The notes under the pieces: model-generated
The model's database searches: none
The model's input: the letters and a program-made list of their open reading frames with translations, nothing else
Told to the model about the DNA's origin: nothing
Program-made: the position numbers and the translations under genes
Assembly: GCF_011947265.1 (NCBI RefSeq)
Contig: NZ_JAATHD010000004.1
Span: 1 to 64,000, forward strand
Direction of reading: 5' to 3'
Source of the DNA: Paenibacillus sp. HB172176
Lineage (GTDB): Bacteria > Bacillota > Bacilli > Paenibacillales > Paenibacillaceae
DNA length: 64,000 bases
Shown here: positions 45,597-54,615 of the stretch, one piece after another
Numbering within the stretch: the first letter of the stretch is position 1
How the letters are laid out: each line of letters opens with the position of its first letter

Positions 45597-47846
45597 GTGA
45601 AAAAAAAGTATAGATTCTTGCCGTTTTTTGTGGTTATGATCATGATTTTGAACACATCGACCTTTGCTGCTGCAGATGCCGGTACAAAGGTAGAGCAATT
45701 GCCGAATTGGGCGGTAAAACAGCTTACGCAGATGGCATTACTCGAGGTGCTTTATGGCGATCAGAACGGCAAAATTAATCCAAATGAGAATGTGACAAAG
45801 CAGGAAGCCGTTGCTATGACAACCCGGCTAATGGAGCTAGATCCGGTACGGAGCATGGATGTATCGCTGTCAGCAGATGACTGGGCTCAGTTCGCAATAG
45901 CGGCCGCGCTCGGAGCAGGCTTGGTTAAGGCGGCAGAGGAAAATACGAAGGACGGAGCAGTATGGGGAGCTCAGACGGCGACCAGAGAATGGATAGCAAG
46001 ATTAGTTGTTCGAGCGATTGGCAAGGAGCAAGAAGCGCTGCAACTATCTAAGACATTGACGAAGTTCGAAGATAATCGGGATATTTCTCCTGAATATCTT
46101 GGTTATATCAATGCAGGCGTTCAATATGGCATTGTCAGCGGCTTTCCGGACAACATGTTTCAGCCTGACACGCTAATTACACGGTCGCAAATGGCAGTGA
46201 TATTGAGTAACTCCTTACTATACTTCCCGGTAGGACGAGATCATTTTGCGAAGGGAACGCTGGCGAGTGTAACGGGCAGCTCCTTCTCAATCGAAATCGC
46301 TGGAACGAACGAGAATTTCAATTGGAATAACAAAACGGTCTTCTTCGGTAATCAATCAGGACAAGAAGGATCTCTGGCCACAATGGTTATTGGCGAGGAA
46401 GTCAATGTATTGCATAAAGACGGCATGGCTTTAATGGTGGAAGCTGTTGTACAAGATGAAGAAATCGAGGTCCCTGGAGTGAAAGGAGAGAAAGGAGACA
46501 AAGGCGAGCAGGGAGCAACAGGCGAGCAAGGAGGTCAAGGAGCCAAGGGAGACAAAGGCGAGCAGGGTGATACTGGCCCAGCAGGACCGGCGGGTCCGCA
46601 GGGTGAGCCAGGTCCTGCGGGACCGGCGGGTGAGCAGGGCGAGCAGGGTCTGCAGGGCGAGCAGGGTCTGCAGGGCGAGCAGGGTCTGCAGGGCGAGCAG
46701 GGGCTGCAGGGCGAGCAGGGTCTGCAAGGCGAGCAAGGTCTGCAAGGCGAGCAAGGTCTGCAGGGCGAGCAGGGTCTGCAAGGCGAGACAGGTGCAACAG
46801 GTCCGGCAGGTCCGATAGGTCCTGCGGGTGCGAAAGGCGATCAGGGTCTGCAGGGCGAGCAAGGTCCGGCAGGTCCGACAGGTCCGACAGGTCCTGCGGG
46901 TGCGAAAGGCGAGACAGGTGCAACAGGTCCGGCAGGTCCGCAAGGCCCGGCTGGAGCTCAGGGTGAGAAGGGCGAGACAGGTGCAACAGGTCCAGAAGGA
47001 CCGCAAGGCCCGGCAGGAGCTCAGGGTGAGAAGGGCGAGACAGGTGCAACAGGTCCAGCAGGACCGCAAGGCCCGACAGGTGCGCGGGGTGAGAAGGGCG
47101 AGACAGGTGCAACAGGTCCAGCAGGACCGCAAGGCCCGGCGGGAGCTCAGGGTGAGCAAGGCCCAACAGGTCCAGAAGGACCGCAAGGCCCGGCAGGAGC
47201 TCAGGGTGAGCAAGGCCCAATTGGTCCAGAAGGATCGCAAGGTCCGACAGGCGAGCAAGGCCCAGCAGGTCCGGCAGGGCCAGCGGGTCCGCAAGGTGAG
47301 CAAGGTCCGCAAGGCGAACCAGGAAGCTCAAGTAATCCTGCGACTGAAGGTTTCTCGGCATTTTTGGGGAGCAGCACGGGCTCTTCTTCCATGCAATTGA
47401 CAAATTGGAGCACAGCAAATTCCTTTTACAGCAGCTCCGGGTTTAATGCAGCAAGCGGGAACTATACGGTACCAACTACGGGGAGATATGCCGTAAAAGC
47501 AACGATCAATTATAAAACAACCTCCTCTGTTACAACATCAATGGGAGCTGGAATTGATCCTTATTTTTCTGTAAAGAGGATGTCTCCGACCGCGACAGCT
47601 TTAATTTCAGGGTCACTTCCCATTCTGGATGTGAATATACCCCTAGTATTAACGATGAGAACGGTGCTCGGAAGCGGAACAGTGACATTGGATGGAGAAG
47701 TATACTTGAATGCGGGCGATCAAATTGGTTTGTTTTATGAAGCAGATGGTCTGACCATCTCGCTTGATTTTGGCGGCGCCGACGCTTTAGGAGTGACATG
47801 GTCCATGCATAAGGTAGCGGATGATGGCAGCGGATCGTATATTTAA
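45597..47846 (+). CDS. SLH-anchored collagen-like surface protein with C1q-like head
   Basis: 749 residues. Signal peptide (ending TFAAADA), two SLH-like repeats (about 30-190: [40 protein letters not shown]) that should bind wall polymer. A short beta domain, then about 94 Gly-X-Y triplets (46476-47323) with many GEKGE, GPAGP and GPQGP triplets. A C-terminal jelly-roll like C1q/BclA ([39 protein letters not shown]). Trimer formation is expected. The GTG at 45597 follows GGAGG by 9 bp; the ATG at 45555 has no ribosome site. Own promoter with paired direct repeats, terminator after the stop. Confidence 0.85.
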   Translation: MKKKYRFLPFFVVMIMILNTSTFAAADAGTKVEQLPNWAVKQLTQMALLEVLYGDQNGKINPNENVTKQEAVAMTTRLMELDPVRSMDVSLSADDWAQFAIAAALGAGLVKAAEENTKDGAVWGAQTATREWIARLVVRAIGKEQEALQLSKTLTKFEDNRDISPEYLGYINAGVQYGIVSGFPDNMFQPDTLITRSQMAVILSNSLLYFPVGRDHFAKGTLASVTGSSFSIEIAGTNENFNWNNKTVFFGNQSGQEGSLATMVIGEEVNVLHKDGMALMVEAVVQDEEIEVPGVKGEKGDKGEQGATGEQGGQGAKGDKGEQGDTGPAGPAGPQGEPGPAGPAGEQGEQGLQGEQGLQGEQGLQGEQGLQGEQGLQGEQGLQGEQGLQGEQGLQGETGATGPAGPIGPAGAKGDQGLQGEQGPAGPTGPTGPAGAKGETGATGPAGPQGPAGAQGEKGETGATGPEGPQGPAGAQGEKGETGATGPAGPQGPTGARGEKGETGATGPAGPQGPAGAQGEQGPTGPEGPQGPAGAQGEQGPIGPEGSQGPTGEQGPAGPAGPAGPQGEQGPQGEPGSSSNPATEGFSAFLGSSTGSSSMQLTNWSTANSFYSSSGFNAASGNYTVPTTGRYAVKATINYKTTSSVTTSMGAGIDPYFSVKRMSPTATALISGSLPILDVNIPLVLTMRTVLGSGTVTLDGEVYLNAGDQIGLFYEADGLTISLDFGGADALGVTWSMHKVADDGSGSYI
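46647..46790 (+). repeat. 18-bp tandem repeats in the collagen-like tract (8 units)
   Basis: GGTCTGCAGGGCGAGCAG is repeated eight times head to tail with only G/A silent changes and a final unit ending in GAGACA. Each encodes Gly-Leu-Gln-Gly-Glu-Gln (last Gly-Glu-Thr). The in-frame unit length allows expansion or contraction by slippage. Confidence 0.95.
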
Positions 47847-47862
47847 ATAACATGGAAATACA

Positions 47863-47897
47863 TGAAACAGAGGAGCCGTCTTGGTTTCTCTGTTTTC
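47863..47897 (+). terminator. Rho-independent terminator
   Basis: AAACAGAG pairs with CTCTGTTT around a 14-15 nt loop, with TTTTC at the 3' end. It lies 17 bp after the collagen-like gene. Confidence 0.65.
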
Positions 47898-47967
47898 ATT
47901 GTGCGCCTCTATCGAAACCGATGCCAGTCAATGAAAACTAGCTGATTCTTTAAACATTAATCATTGT

Positions 47968-48004
47968 ATTCTTTCATTATTCTTTCAGTGCGCTTTGATA
48001 GACT
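47968..48004 (+). promoter_or_regulatory. Promoter with 11-bp direct repeats (putative SARP operator), giant surface-protein gene
   Basis: ATTCTTTCATT at 47968 is followed exactly 11 bp later by ATTCTTTCAGT, then CTTTGATAGACT with TAGACT (47999-48004) as -10. The distance from first repeat to -10 is 31 bp, the same as in the 45508 element. Only the repeats, GC-rich joint and TTGATAG are conserved between the two promoters. Confidence 0.65.
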
Positions 48005-48059
48005 GTTGAAAGTTATGCAATTCATAAAGACAAGAAATTGGGTATTGGAGGAATTTGAG

Positions 48060-51000
48060 TTGAAGAGAATCGGAATGATATTGTTGTCGTTGTTAATAGC
48101 GTGGTTGCCGCTGGAAAGCCATTCGGCGAAAGCAAGTCCTGGGGATACGGTATTCGTATCCGTGTCTACGATGCTTAGTAACGCGATAGCGCTGGATAAC
48201 ATGGGCAATATCTGGGGGTTGGGGGATAATAGCGTTGGTCAATATGGGAATGGAACGACGAGCGGTTCTGCAAATGGAGCGCCGGAGAAGGTGACGGTTC
48301 TGGAAGGCGGCAATCCTGTAAGCTTTCAAGACGTGCAGACAGGTGGCGGCTACACGATCGCCTTGGACGATAATGGCCGATTATGGTCTACTGGATCTAA
48401 TGATGATGGTCAACTGGGCAACGGCACGACGACGAACTCGTTGACATGGGGCAAGCTTAGCGTGATGGACGGAGGAACAGAGGCTGTCTTTACGCAAATT
48501 GCAATCGGCAGATTCAGCGCCTTTGCCATAGACAGTCATCGTCATCTCTGGGCATGGGGGTTTCGAACGACTTCCACCCCGAATGTGCCCACGGCGCTCG
48601 ATGTGATGGATGGGGGGAGCCTGGCTGAATTTGCATCCATTCAGGCCTATGATGAATTCGTGCTTGGGATTGATACAACCAACCATCTATGGAACCTATT
48701 TAATGTGTCGATTGTGTCGATGCCGAAATATGCCTTGATGGACGGTGCTTCAGAAGCTTTGTTTCAATCCGTAGCGGTAGGAACCGAAGTTGATGGCAGC
48801 TTTGTCGGATATCTGGAAGCGGCACTCGATACGAATGGTCAGATCTGGACCTGGGGTACCAATAAGTATGGACAGTTCGGAAATGGATCAACCTCGACAG
48901 ATTCTATTGATACACCAGAGAAGCGGGTTATCATGGACGGAGGGAGCGTTGTGCAATTCACACAAGCCTCAGCGGGTAATTCCTATATGCTTGCTCTTGA
49001 CGACAAGGGGGATATGTGGGCTTGGGGAAAAGATGATCAAGGCCAATTGGGGGATGGAGCGACTTCTAATCCAAATCCTCATAAAGTTTCGGTGATGAAC
49101 CCGAATACGGGCGGCTCATTGTCCTTCGCTTCGGTGGTTGCGGGCAACGAGAGATCTTACGGCATTGACGATGACGGGGCAATTTGGACATGGGGGCGTG
49201 GACAGACGACGCCTGCGTTGCTCAAGCATAATCCTTCCGTATCGTTGTCAGTGTCGGATGCGGCAACGACTTATCTGCAGGAAACCACGTTGACGGCTTC
49301 CGTGTCTGGCGATGTTGGAATGCCTTCGGGAACGGTTACGTTCAAAGACGGGGCAACTACGCTGGGAAATGTGACTCTTATGAGCGGATCGGCATCGCTT
49401 GATGTTTCAAATTTGGGGGTTGGGAACCACTCTATTCAAGTAGATTATTCGGGAGATGCAGGCTATAACAGCATGACATCCGGCAACTCGACTGTCACGG
49501 TTAGTCTCCCCACTGCGCCGTCTCTTGTGATTACGCCTTCCACGATGAGCAGCACCTTCGATCCGGTAACGATGACGGTTTCGCCGACCATCCATGGTGA
49601 AGGAAATGGGCTGCAAGCTCTTAAATGGCTGCCGGGCAGCAAGACGGTTGGCAATTTCGCCGGCAGCGGAACGGATATAACGGTGGCGAAGACATTTGAC
49701 GCGACAAGCAACGGCACTTACACGGTATATGTCGAGGATAAAGCCGGCAACAAGAAAGTGCAGACCGCTACGGTCAACAATATACAGGCTGCGGGTGACG
49801 CGACAGCGCTGGAGGCGGAGATAGCTGTGGCGCAGCAGAAGTTGACCGATCATGCGGAGGGCTCGAGCGTTGGCGATGCGCCAGCAGTGGCGCGCACGAC
49901 GCTGGGGAATGCGATAACGGCTGCGCAGGCGGTGGACGCCGCGAAGGCGAGCAAGACGCAGGCGGAGCTGGACAGCGCGCGGACGACGTTGGAAGCGGCG
50001 GTGACGGCGTTCGATGGAGCGGTGATCGGAGCAGGTGACGCGACGGCGCTGGAGGCTGTGATCGCGACCGCCGAGCAGCGTCTGGTCGATCATCCGCAAG
50101 GAACGGGCGTGGGTGATGCGCCGAGCGGAGCGCGTGCTACGCTGCAGAGTGCCATTGCTGATGCGCAAGCGGTGGACGCCGCGAAGGCGAGCAAGACGCA
50201 GGCGGAGCTGGACAGCGCGCGGACGACGTTGGAAGCGGCGGTGACGGCGTTCGACGGAGCGGTGATCGGAGCAGGTGACGCGACGGCGCTGGAGGCTGTG
50301 ATCGCGACCGCCGAGCAGCGTCTGGTCGATCATCCGCAAGGAACGGGCGTGGGTGATGCGCCGAGCGGAGCGCGTGCTACGCTGCAGAGTGCCATTGCTG
50401 ATGCGCAAGCGGTGGACGCCGCGAAGGCAAGCAAGACGCAGGCGGAGCTGGACAGCGCGCGGACGACGTTGGAAGCGGCGGTGACGGCGTTCGACGGAGC
50501 GGTGATCGGAGCAGGTGACGCGACGGCGCTGGAGGCTGCGATAGCTGTGGCGCAGCAGCGGCTGGTAGATCACACGGAGGGAACGAGCATAGGCGATGCA
50601 CCAGCAGCGGCTCGCACGACGCTGGGGAATGCGATATCGGCTGCGCAGGCAGTGGATGCCGCGAAGGCGAGCAAGACGCAGGCGGAGCTGGACAGCGCGC
50701 AGACGGCGTTGGAAGCAGCGGTGACGGCGTTCGATGGAGCGGTGATTGGAGCGGGCGACGCGGCGGCGCTGGAGGCTGTGATCGCGACCGCCGAGCAGCG
50801 TCTGGTCGATCATGCGGAGGGCTCAAGCGTTGGTGATGCGCCAGCAGCGGCTCGCACGGCGCTGGGGAATGCGATAGACGCTGCGCAGGCGGTGGATGAC
50901 GCGAAGGCGAGCAAGACGCAGGCGGAGCTGGACAGCGCGCGGACGACGTTGGAAGCGGCGGTAACGGCGTTCAACGGAGCGGTGATTGGCGCGGGCGACG

Positions 51001-53564
51001 CGGCGGCGCTGGAGGCGGAGATAGCTGTGGCGCAGCAGAAGTTGACCGATCATGCGGAGGGCTCGAGCGTTGGCGATGCGCCAGCAGCGGCTCGCACGAC
51101 GCTGGGGAATGCGATATCGGCTGCGCAGGCAGTGGATGCCGCGAAGGCAAGCAAGACGCAGGCGGAGCTGAACAGCGCGCAGACGACGTTGGAAGCGGCG
51201 GTGACGGCGTTCGACGGAGCGGTGATTGGAGCGGGCGACGCGACGGCGCTGGAGGCTGCGATAGCTGTGGCGCAGCAGCGGCTGGTAGATCACACGGAGG
51301 GAACAAGCATAGGCGAAGCGCCAGCAGCGGCTCGCACGACGCTGGGGAATGCGATATCGGCTGCGCAGGCGGTGGATGCCGCAAAGGCGAGCAAGACGCA
51401 GGCGGAGCTGAACAGCGCGCAGACGACGTTGGAAGCGGCGGTAACGGCGTTCGACGGAGCGGTGATTGGAGCGGGTGATGCGGCGGCGCTGGAGGCTGTG
51501 ATCACAACCGCCGAGCAGCGTCTGGTCGATCATCCGCAAGGAACGGGCGTGGGCGATGCGCCGAGCGGAGCGCGTGCTACGCTGCAGAGCGCGATTGCTG
51601 ATGCGCAGGCGGTGGACGCTGATGCCGTGAACCAGTCGCAGACGGAATTGGATGCGGCAACTGCGGTTTTGAACGCGGCCATTGCGGATTTCGATGCGGC
51701 GCTGGTCGGCGTCGTGATTTCTGCTCCAGCAGATGGACTTTACGGCGTTGGGCAGGATCTTTCCATTACCGTCACCTATGGGTACGACGTTGTTGTAACG
51801 GGAATGCCGCGCGTTCTGCTGGCCATCGGCACCGGAAGCGTTACGCAAAGCGTTTACGCGATTTATGACGGACAGACGGACACCGCTTTGACGCATCTTC
51901 ACTTTACGTATGCAGTGCCTGCGAACATAGCGGATGAAGATGGAATCGAGATGGGATCCGAACTGAATCTGCCGGACGGCGCAACAATTATGCGGCAAGG
52001 CGGCGGAGCGGCTGATCTGAGCTATGCGGCTCCGAATACGACAGATGTTCGCATTGTAGCGATAGAGCCGGCAATTACATTATCGAGCGTCGATCGAGGC
52101 GCGACGGCGGAGATTTCGGTCACGGCCAGCGCGTATGGCGAAAGCTCTACAGGCAATCAGTTAACGGCTCTGCGCTGGGCCCTTGGAAGTCAAGCTGCAT
52201 CCGATTTTGCGAGCGGAACGTTCGGCAGCGATATTCTGACAACGTCAATTTTTACAGTAACGCAGAACGGCGTCTATACAGTCTTTGCGGAAGACAGCGC
52301 GGGAAATCAGGCAACAGAAGAAATTACCGTGTCGAGCATCTCTCCAGCGGTGACGAATCCAGATCCAGCCATGGATTCCGCTGACAATGACGAGGAGCCT
52401 TTGTTCCCGATCACCTTATCTTGGAACGAGAACAACTCGAATGCGTTCTCCTTCACTGAGAAGGAGCTTCGGGAGACCATTCTGGCAGTGGACGGAGATC
52501 AGCTCATGAACGGTGAGGTTAGCGAATGGGAACTCTCGCTGCCGAGGAAGACGGTCAAGAAGCTGCTCGCTGTTAATAAGAACGGAGTCATTCAAATTCA
52601 ATCCCGTCTCGGGGTTGTTGAGATTCCCGTCGCGCTATTCGGTAATTTGAATCTTGGCGATGCTGCCTCCATCGCAATAACGCTTGGGCAAGATAAGAGG
52701 AACGCGAGCTCGCAATGGGCGGAGGCGGCAGATACCATAGGCGCAACCGTGCATGGACTGCCAATCCAGCTTCACTTGCTCGCCGTGAATAGCGACGGAA
52801 GCACCGAGATTGCCTCCTGGAGCGAATATATCTCAGTTACAAGTCCGTTGGAGCAAGGGATGAATCAAGATGCAACCCTGATTTCCAGATATGACCATGA
52901 GCAGGACGCATACACGCCAATACCGGCATTGCTTGATGCGGAATGGATCCAGTGGAAAGCGAGGGCTGGAGGCGTTTATGTGCTCCTGTCGCATGAGAAG
53001 CAATTTGCGGATGTGCAAGGCACTTGGGCGGAAAATCTCGTCAATCGAATGGGCTCCAAGCTCATTGTGAATGGCATCGACGAAGAGCATTTCGCCCCTA
53101 TGGCCCAGGTGACGAGAGCCGAACTGACGACGATGCTGGTTAGAGCTTTGGGCATCATTGAACCAACGGGCGGGCCGGAAGTATTCTCCGATGTGGATTC
53201 GCAAGCTTGGTATGCGGGGTTTGTTGCCGCTGCTTACGGCGAAGGACTGGTGCATGGCTACGATGACGGTTCCTTCCGCCCGGACGCATCTGTAAGTCGC
53301 CAGGAAGCAACGGTGATGTTCATGAATGCAATGCGGCATAGGGAGATTGTGCAAGAGTCGTCAGAGGTTCGATTCGAGCTGTCCGATATGTCCGACGCAT
53401 CTATGATATCCTCATGGGCGGCGGACGAGATGGCTGAAGCCATGCAAGCAGGCATCATTCAAGGGGATGCTGAGCATCAACTGCATCCCCAGCAGCCGAT
53501 TACGCGAGCAGAAGCGGCGGCGATGCTGGAACGCATGCTGATTGCGATTGGTTTTTTGAACTAG
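48060..53564 (+). CDS. Giant SLH surface protein: RCC1 repeats, Ig-like domains, eight 80-residue repeats
   Basis: 1834 residues. Signal peptide (MKRIGMILLSLLIAWLPL...AKA); RCC1-type propeller repeats (about 25-385: IALDNMGNIWGLGDNSVGQYGNG and similar); an Ig-like domain (about 390-480, SGTVTFKDGATTLGN); a second beta domain (about 490-575). Eight tandem 80-residue helical repeats resembling FIVAR modules follow (about 579-1218), then beta domains (about 1220-1430) and a DUF-like region. Three C-terminal SLH repeats (about 1640-1834: FADVQGTWAENLVNRM, FSDVDSQAWYAGFVAAAYGEG, AADEMAEAMQAGIIQG) end the protein. The TTG start at 48060 follows GGAGGA by 8 bp; earlier starts lack a site. Probably an S-layer-linked adhesin or binding protein. 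Confidence 0.85.
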   Translation: MKRIGMILLSLLIAWLPLESHSAKASPGDTVFVSVSTMLSNAIALDNMGNIWGLGDNSVGQYGNGTTSGSANGAPEKVTVLEGGNPVSFQDVQTGGGYTIALDDNGRLWSTGSNDDGQLGNGTTTNSLTWGKLSVMDGGTEAVFTQIAIGRFSAFAIDSHRHLWAWGFRTTSTPNVPTALDVMDGGSLAEFASIQAYDEFVLGIDTTNHLWNLFNVSIVSMPKYALMDGASEALFQSVAVGTEVDGSFVGYLEAALDTNGQIWTWGTNKYGQFGNGSTSTDSIDTPEKRVIMDGGSVVQFTQASAGNSYMLALDDKGDMWAWGKDDQGQLGDGATSNPNPHKVSVMNPNTGGSLSFASVVAGNERSYGIDDDGAIWTWGRGQTTPALLKHNPSVSLSVSDAATTYLQETTLTASVSGDVGMPSGTVTFKDGATTLGNVTLMSGSASLDVSNLGVGNHSIQVDYSGDAGYNSMTSGNSTVTVSLPTAPSLVITPSTMSSTFDPVTMTVSPTIHGEGNGLQALKWLPGSKTVGNFAGSGTDITVAKTFDATSNGTYTVYVEDKAGNKKVQTATVNNIQAAGDATALEAEIAVAQQKLTDHAEGSSVGDAPAVARTTLGNAITAAQAVDAAKASKTQAELDSARTTLEAAVTAFDGAVIGAGDATALEAVIATAEQRLVDHPQGTGVGDAPSGARATLQSAIADAQAVDAAKASKTQAELDSARTTLEAAVTAFDGAVIGAGDATALEAVIATAEQRLVDHPQGTGVGDAPSGARATLQSAIADAQAVDAAKASKTQAELDSARTTLEAAVTAFDGAVIGAGDATALEAAIAVAQQRLVDHTEGTSIGDAPAAARTTLGNAISAAQAVDAAKASKTQAELDSAQTALEAAVTAFDGAVIGAGDAAALEAVIATAEQRLVDHAEGSSVGDAPAAARTALGNAIDAAQAVDDAKASKTQAELDSARTTLEAAVTAFNGAVIGAGDAAALEAEIAVAQQKLTDHAEGSSVGDAPAAARTTLGNAISAAQAVDAAKASKTQAELNSAQTTLEAAVTAFDGAVIGAGDATALEAAIAVAQQRLVDHTEGTSIGEAPAAARTTLGNAISAAQAVDAAKASKTQAELNSAQTTLEAAVTAFDGAVIGAGDAAALEAVITTAEQRLVDHPQGTGVGDAPSGARATLQSAIADAQAVDADAVNQSQTELDAATAVLNAAIADFDAALVGVVISAPADGLYGVGQDLSITVTYGYDVVVTGMPRVLLAIGTGSVTQSVYAIYDGQTDTALTHLHFTYAVPANIADEDGIEMGSELNLPDGATIMRQGGGAADLSYAAPNTTDVRIVAIEPAITLSSVDRGATAEISVTASAYGESSTGNQLTALRWALGSQAASDFASGTFGSDILTTSIFTVTQNGVYTVFAEDSAGNQATEEITVSSISPAVTNPDPAMDSADNDEEPLFPITLSWNENNSNAFSFTEKELRETILAVDGDQLMNGEVSEWELSLPRKTVKKLLAVNKNGVIQIQSRLGVVEIPVALFGNLNLGDAASIAITLGQDKRNASSQWAEAADTIGATVHGLPIQLHLLAVNSDGSTEIASWSEYISVTSPLEQGMNQDATLISRYDHEQDAYTPIPALLDAEWIQWKARAGGVYVLLSHEKQFADVQGTWAENLVNRMGSKLIVNGIDEEHFAPMAQVTRAELTTMLVRALGIIEPTGGPEVFSDVDSQAWYAGFVAAAYGEGLVHGYDDGSFRPDASVSRQEATVMFMNAMRHREIVQESSEVRFELSDMSDASMISSWAADEMAEAMQAGIIQGDAEHQLHPQQPITRAEAAAMLERMLIAIGFLN
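49795..51712 (+). repeat. Eight tandem 240-bp repeats in the giant surface-protein gene
   Basis: Units begin near 49795, 50035, 50275, 50515, 50755, 50995, 51235 and 51475. Each starts GDA-ALEA and ends FDGAVIGA. Two sequence types alternate: one with AQQKLTDHAEG or AQQRLVDHTEG, one with AEQRLVDHPQG. Units 2 and 3 differ by a single base over nearly all their length, showing recent duplication; the last unit is diverged at its end. The region is markedly GC-rich. Confidence 0.95.
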
Positions 53565-53596
53565 TTCTCTGAAAAATTATGATAGAGCATATAGGA

Positions 53597-53635
53597 GAGC
53601 AGCCTCAAGGAAACGATCCTTGAGGCTGCTCTTCT
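53597..53635. terminator. Bidirectional rho-independent terminator
   Basis: GAGCAGCCTCAAGG pairs perfectly with CCTTGAGGCTGCTC around a 7-nt loop, followed by TTCTTGTCTTT. It stands between the convergent giant-protein and iclR genes. Confidence 0.9.
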
Positions 53636-53665
53636 TGTCTTTAATATGAGCCGTCTGAGAAAGGC

Positions 53666-54421
53666 CTACACACGCAGACTGATCTTCTGACTGCATGCGC
53701 GCAGCTTGGCGGCGTAGTCCTCAATCATGCTGTCGTCGAAGCGCAGGGAAGGGCCGGAGATGCTCATGCCTCCGAGCAATGTGCCGTCTCGTTTGAAAAC
53801 CGGCACGCCGACGCATTTGATGCCGAACTCATGCTCCATATTGTCGACACTGTAGCCGCGCCCCCGGATGAGATCGAGCTCATGGAGCAACGCGCTCCGT
53901 TCCGTGATGGTGTTCGGCGTATAGGAGGTCATGCTTTGCTCGCTGATCGCCTTCATGGCTTGATCCGGCGGAAGATATGCCAGAATAGCCTTGCCAAGCG
54001 AGGTACAGTACATCTCGGCTGTCTCGCCCGTCATCGAGCGAACGCTGTATGAATTGGCAGGATACACGCCTTCGAGATACAGAATATGCGATGCTCTGGG
54101 CACTGCGAAGTATATGACTTCGTTCACCTCAGAGGACAATTGACTCAGCGGCGGGTAAATCATGTTGTGCAATCCAAGGCTGGAATTAATGACGAACGCG
54201 AGCTCGAGAATCTTCGTTCCGAGCCGGTACTTTCCCGTGTCGGGATTGCGCTCGATATAGCCGCACTGCTCGAAGGTGGAGATGATGTTGTGAACATTGC
54301 TTTTGTATAAGCCGAGCTTCTCGCCGATTTCTGAGATGCCGAGCTCAGGCGTGGATACGGAGAACACTTCCAGCACATCGAGAGCTTTTTTCAAGGTTTT
54401 AACTTTCGGTTCTTCGGGCAT
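53666..54421 (-). CDS. IclR family transcriptional regulator
   Basis: 251 residues. An N-terminal winged HTH (about 8-70: TLKKALDVLEVFS, GISEIGEKLGLYKSNVHNIISTFEQCGYIERN) and an IclR effector domain (about 80-250: YLEGVYPANSYSVRSMTGETAEMYCTSLGKAILAYLP; GIKCVGVPVFKRDGTLLGGMSISGP). ATG at 54421 with GGAAAGGA upstream. A perfect 25-bp palindrome lies 30 bp upstream of the start, suggesting autoregulation. It is divergent from the DapA-like operon, which it very likely controls in response to a sugar acid. Confidence 0.9.
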   Translation of the reverse strand: MPEEPKVKTLKKALDVLEVFSVSTPELGISEIGEKLGLYKSNVHNIISTFEQCGYIERNPDTGKYRLGTKILELAFVINSSLGLHNMIYPPLSQLSSEVNEVIYFAVPRASHILYLEGVYPANSYSVRSMTGETAEMYCTSLGKAILAYLPPDQAMKAISEQSMTSYTPNTITERSALLHELDLIRGRGYSVDNMEHEFGIKCVGVPVFKRDGTLLGGMSISGPSLRFDDSMIEDYAAKLRACSQKISLRV

Positions 54422-54450
54422 AAGAGGATCCTTTCCTGAAAAATATTCTG

Positions 54451-54475
54451 AATAATAGAACATTATTCTATTATT
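54451..54475. promoter_or_regulatory. IclR operator candidate 1
   Basis: AATAATAGAA and TTCTATTATT are perfect 10-bp inverted arms around CATTA, upstream of iclR. The core AGAA-N5-TTCT has the same form as the site at 54573. Confidence 0.7.
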
Positions 54476-54520
54476 AACGATATAATCAGGCGGTGTAAAG
54501 CTTATTTTAAGAAGAAAGGG

Positions 54521-54549
54521 TTTACATCGCCTATTTGCTATGCTAATAT
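54521..54549 (+). promoter_or_regulatory. Promoter of the DapA-like operon
   Basis: TTTACA (54521-54526), 17 bp spacer, TAATAT (54544-54549). The predicted start near 54556 places the operator at 54573 just downstream, which fits repression. Confidence 0.6.
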
Positions 54550-54572
54550 GGGGACACGAATTAACTGATTAT

Positions 54573-54585
54573 AGAACAACGTTCT
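54573..54585. promoter_or_regulatory. IclR operator candidate 2
   Basis: AGAACAACGTTCT, inverted arms AGAAC/GTTCT around AAC, followed by an extra half site TTAGAACG at 54591. It lies between the promoter and the start of the DapA-like gene. Confidence 0.7.
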
Positions 54586-54615
54586 TAATTTTAGAACGAT
54601 AAAGAGGTGAATTTC

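Noticed and set aside
46647..46790. CRISPR-like short repeats
   Set aside because: 18-bp units without spacers, in frame within the collagen-like gene.
46402..47418. Long minus-strand open frames opposite the collagen-like tract (338 and 293 codons)
   Set aside because: They mirror the Gly-X-Y repeat in low-complexity Leu/Ala/Pro or Cys/Thr/Leu text, with no ribosome site. The plus-strand gene explains the region fully.
49407..51998. Minus-strand open frames of 468 and 391 codons opposite the 240-bp repeats
   Set aside because: Arg/Leu/His-rich repetitive translations caused by GC-rich repeats read backward; no start signals or family features.
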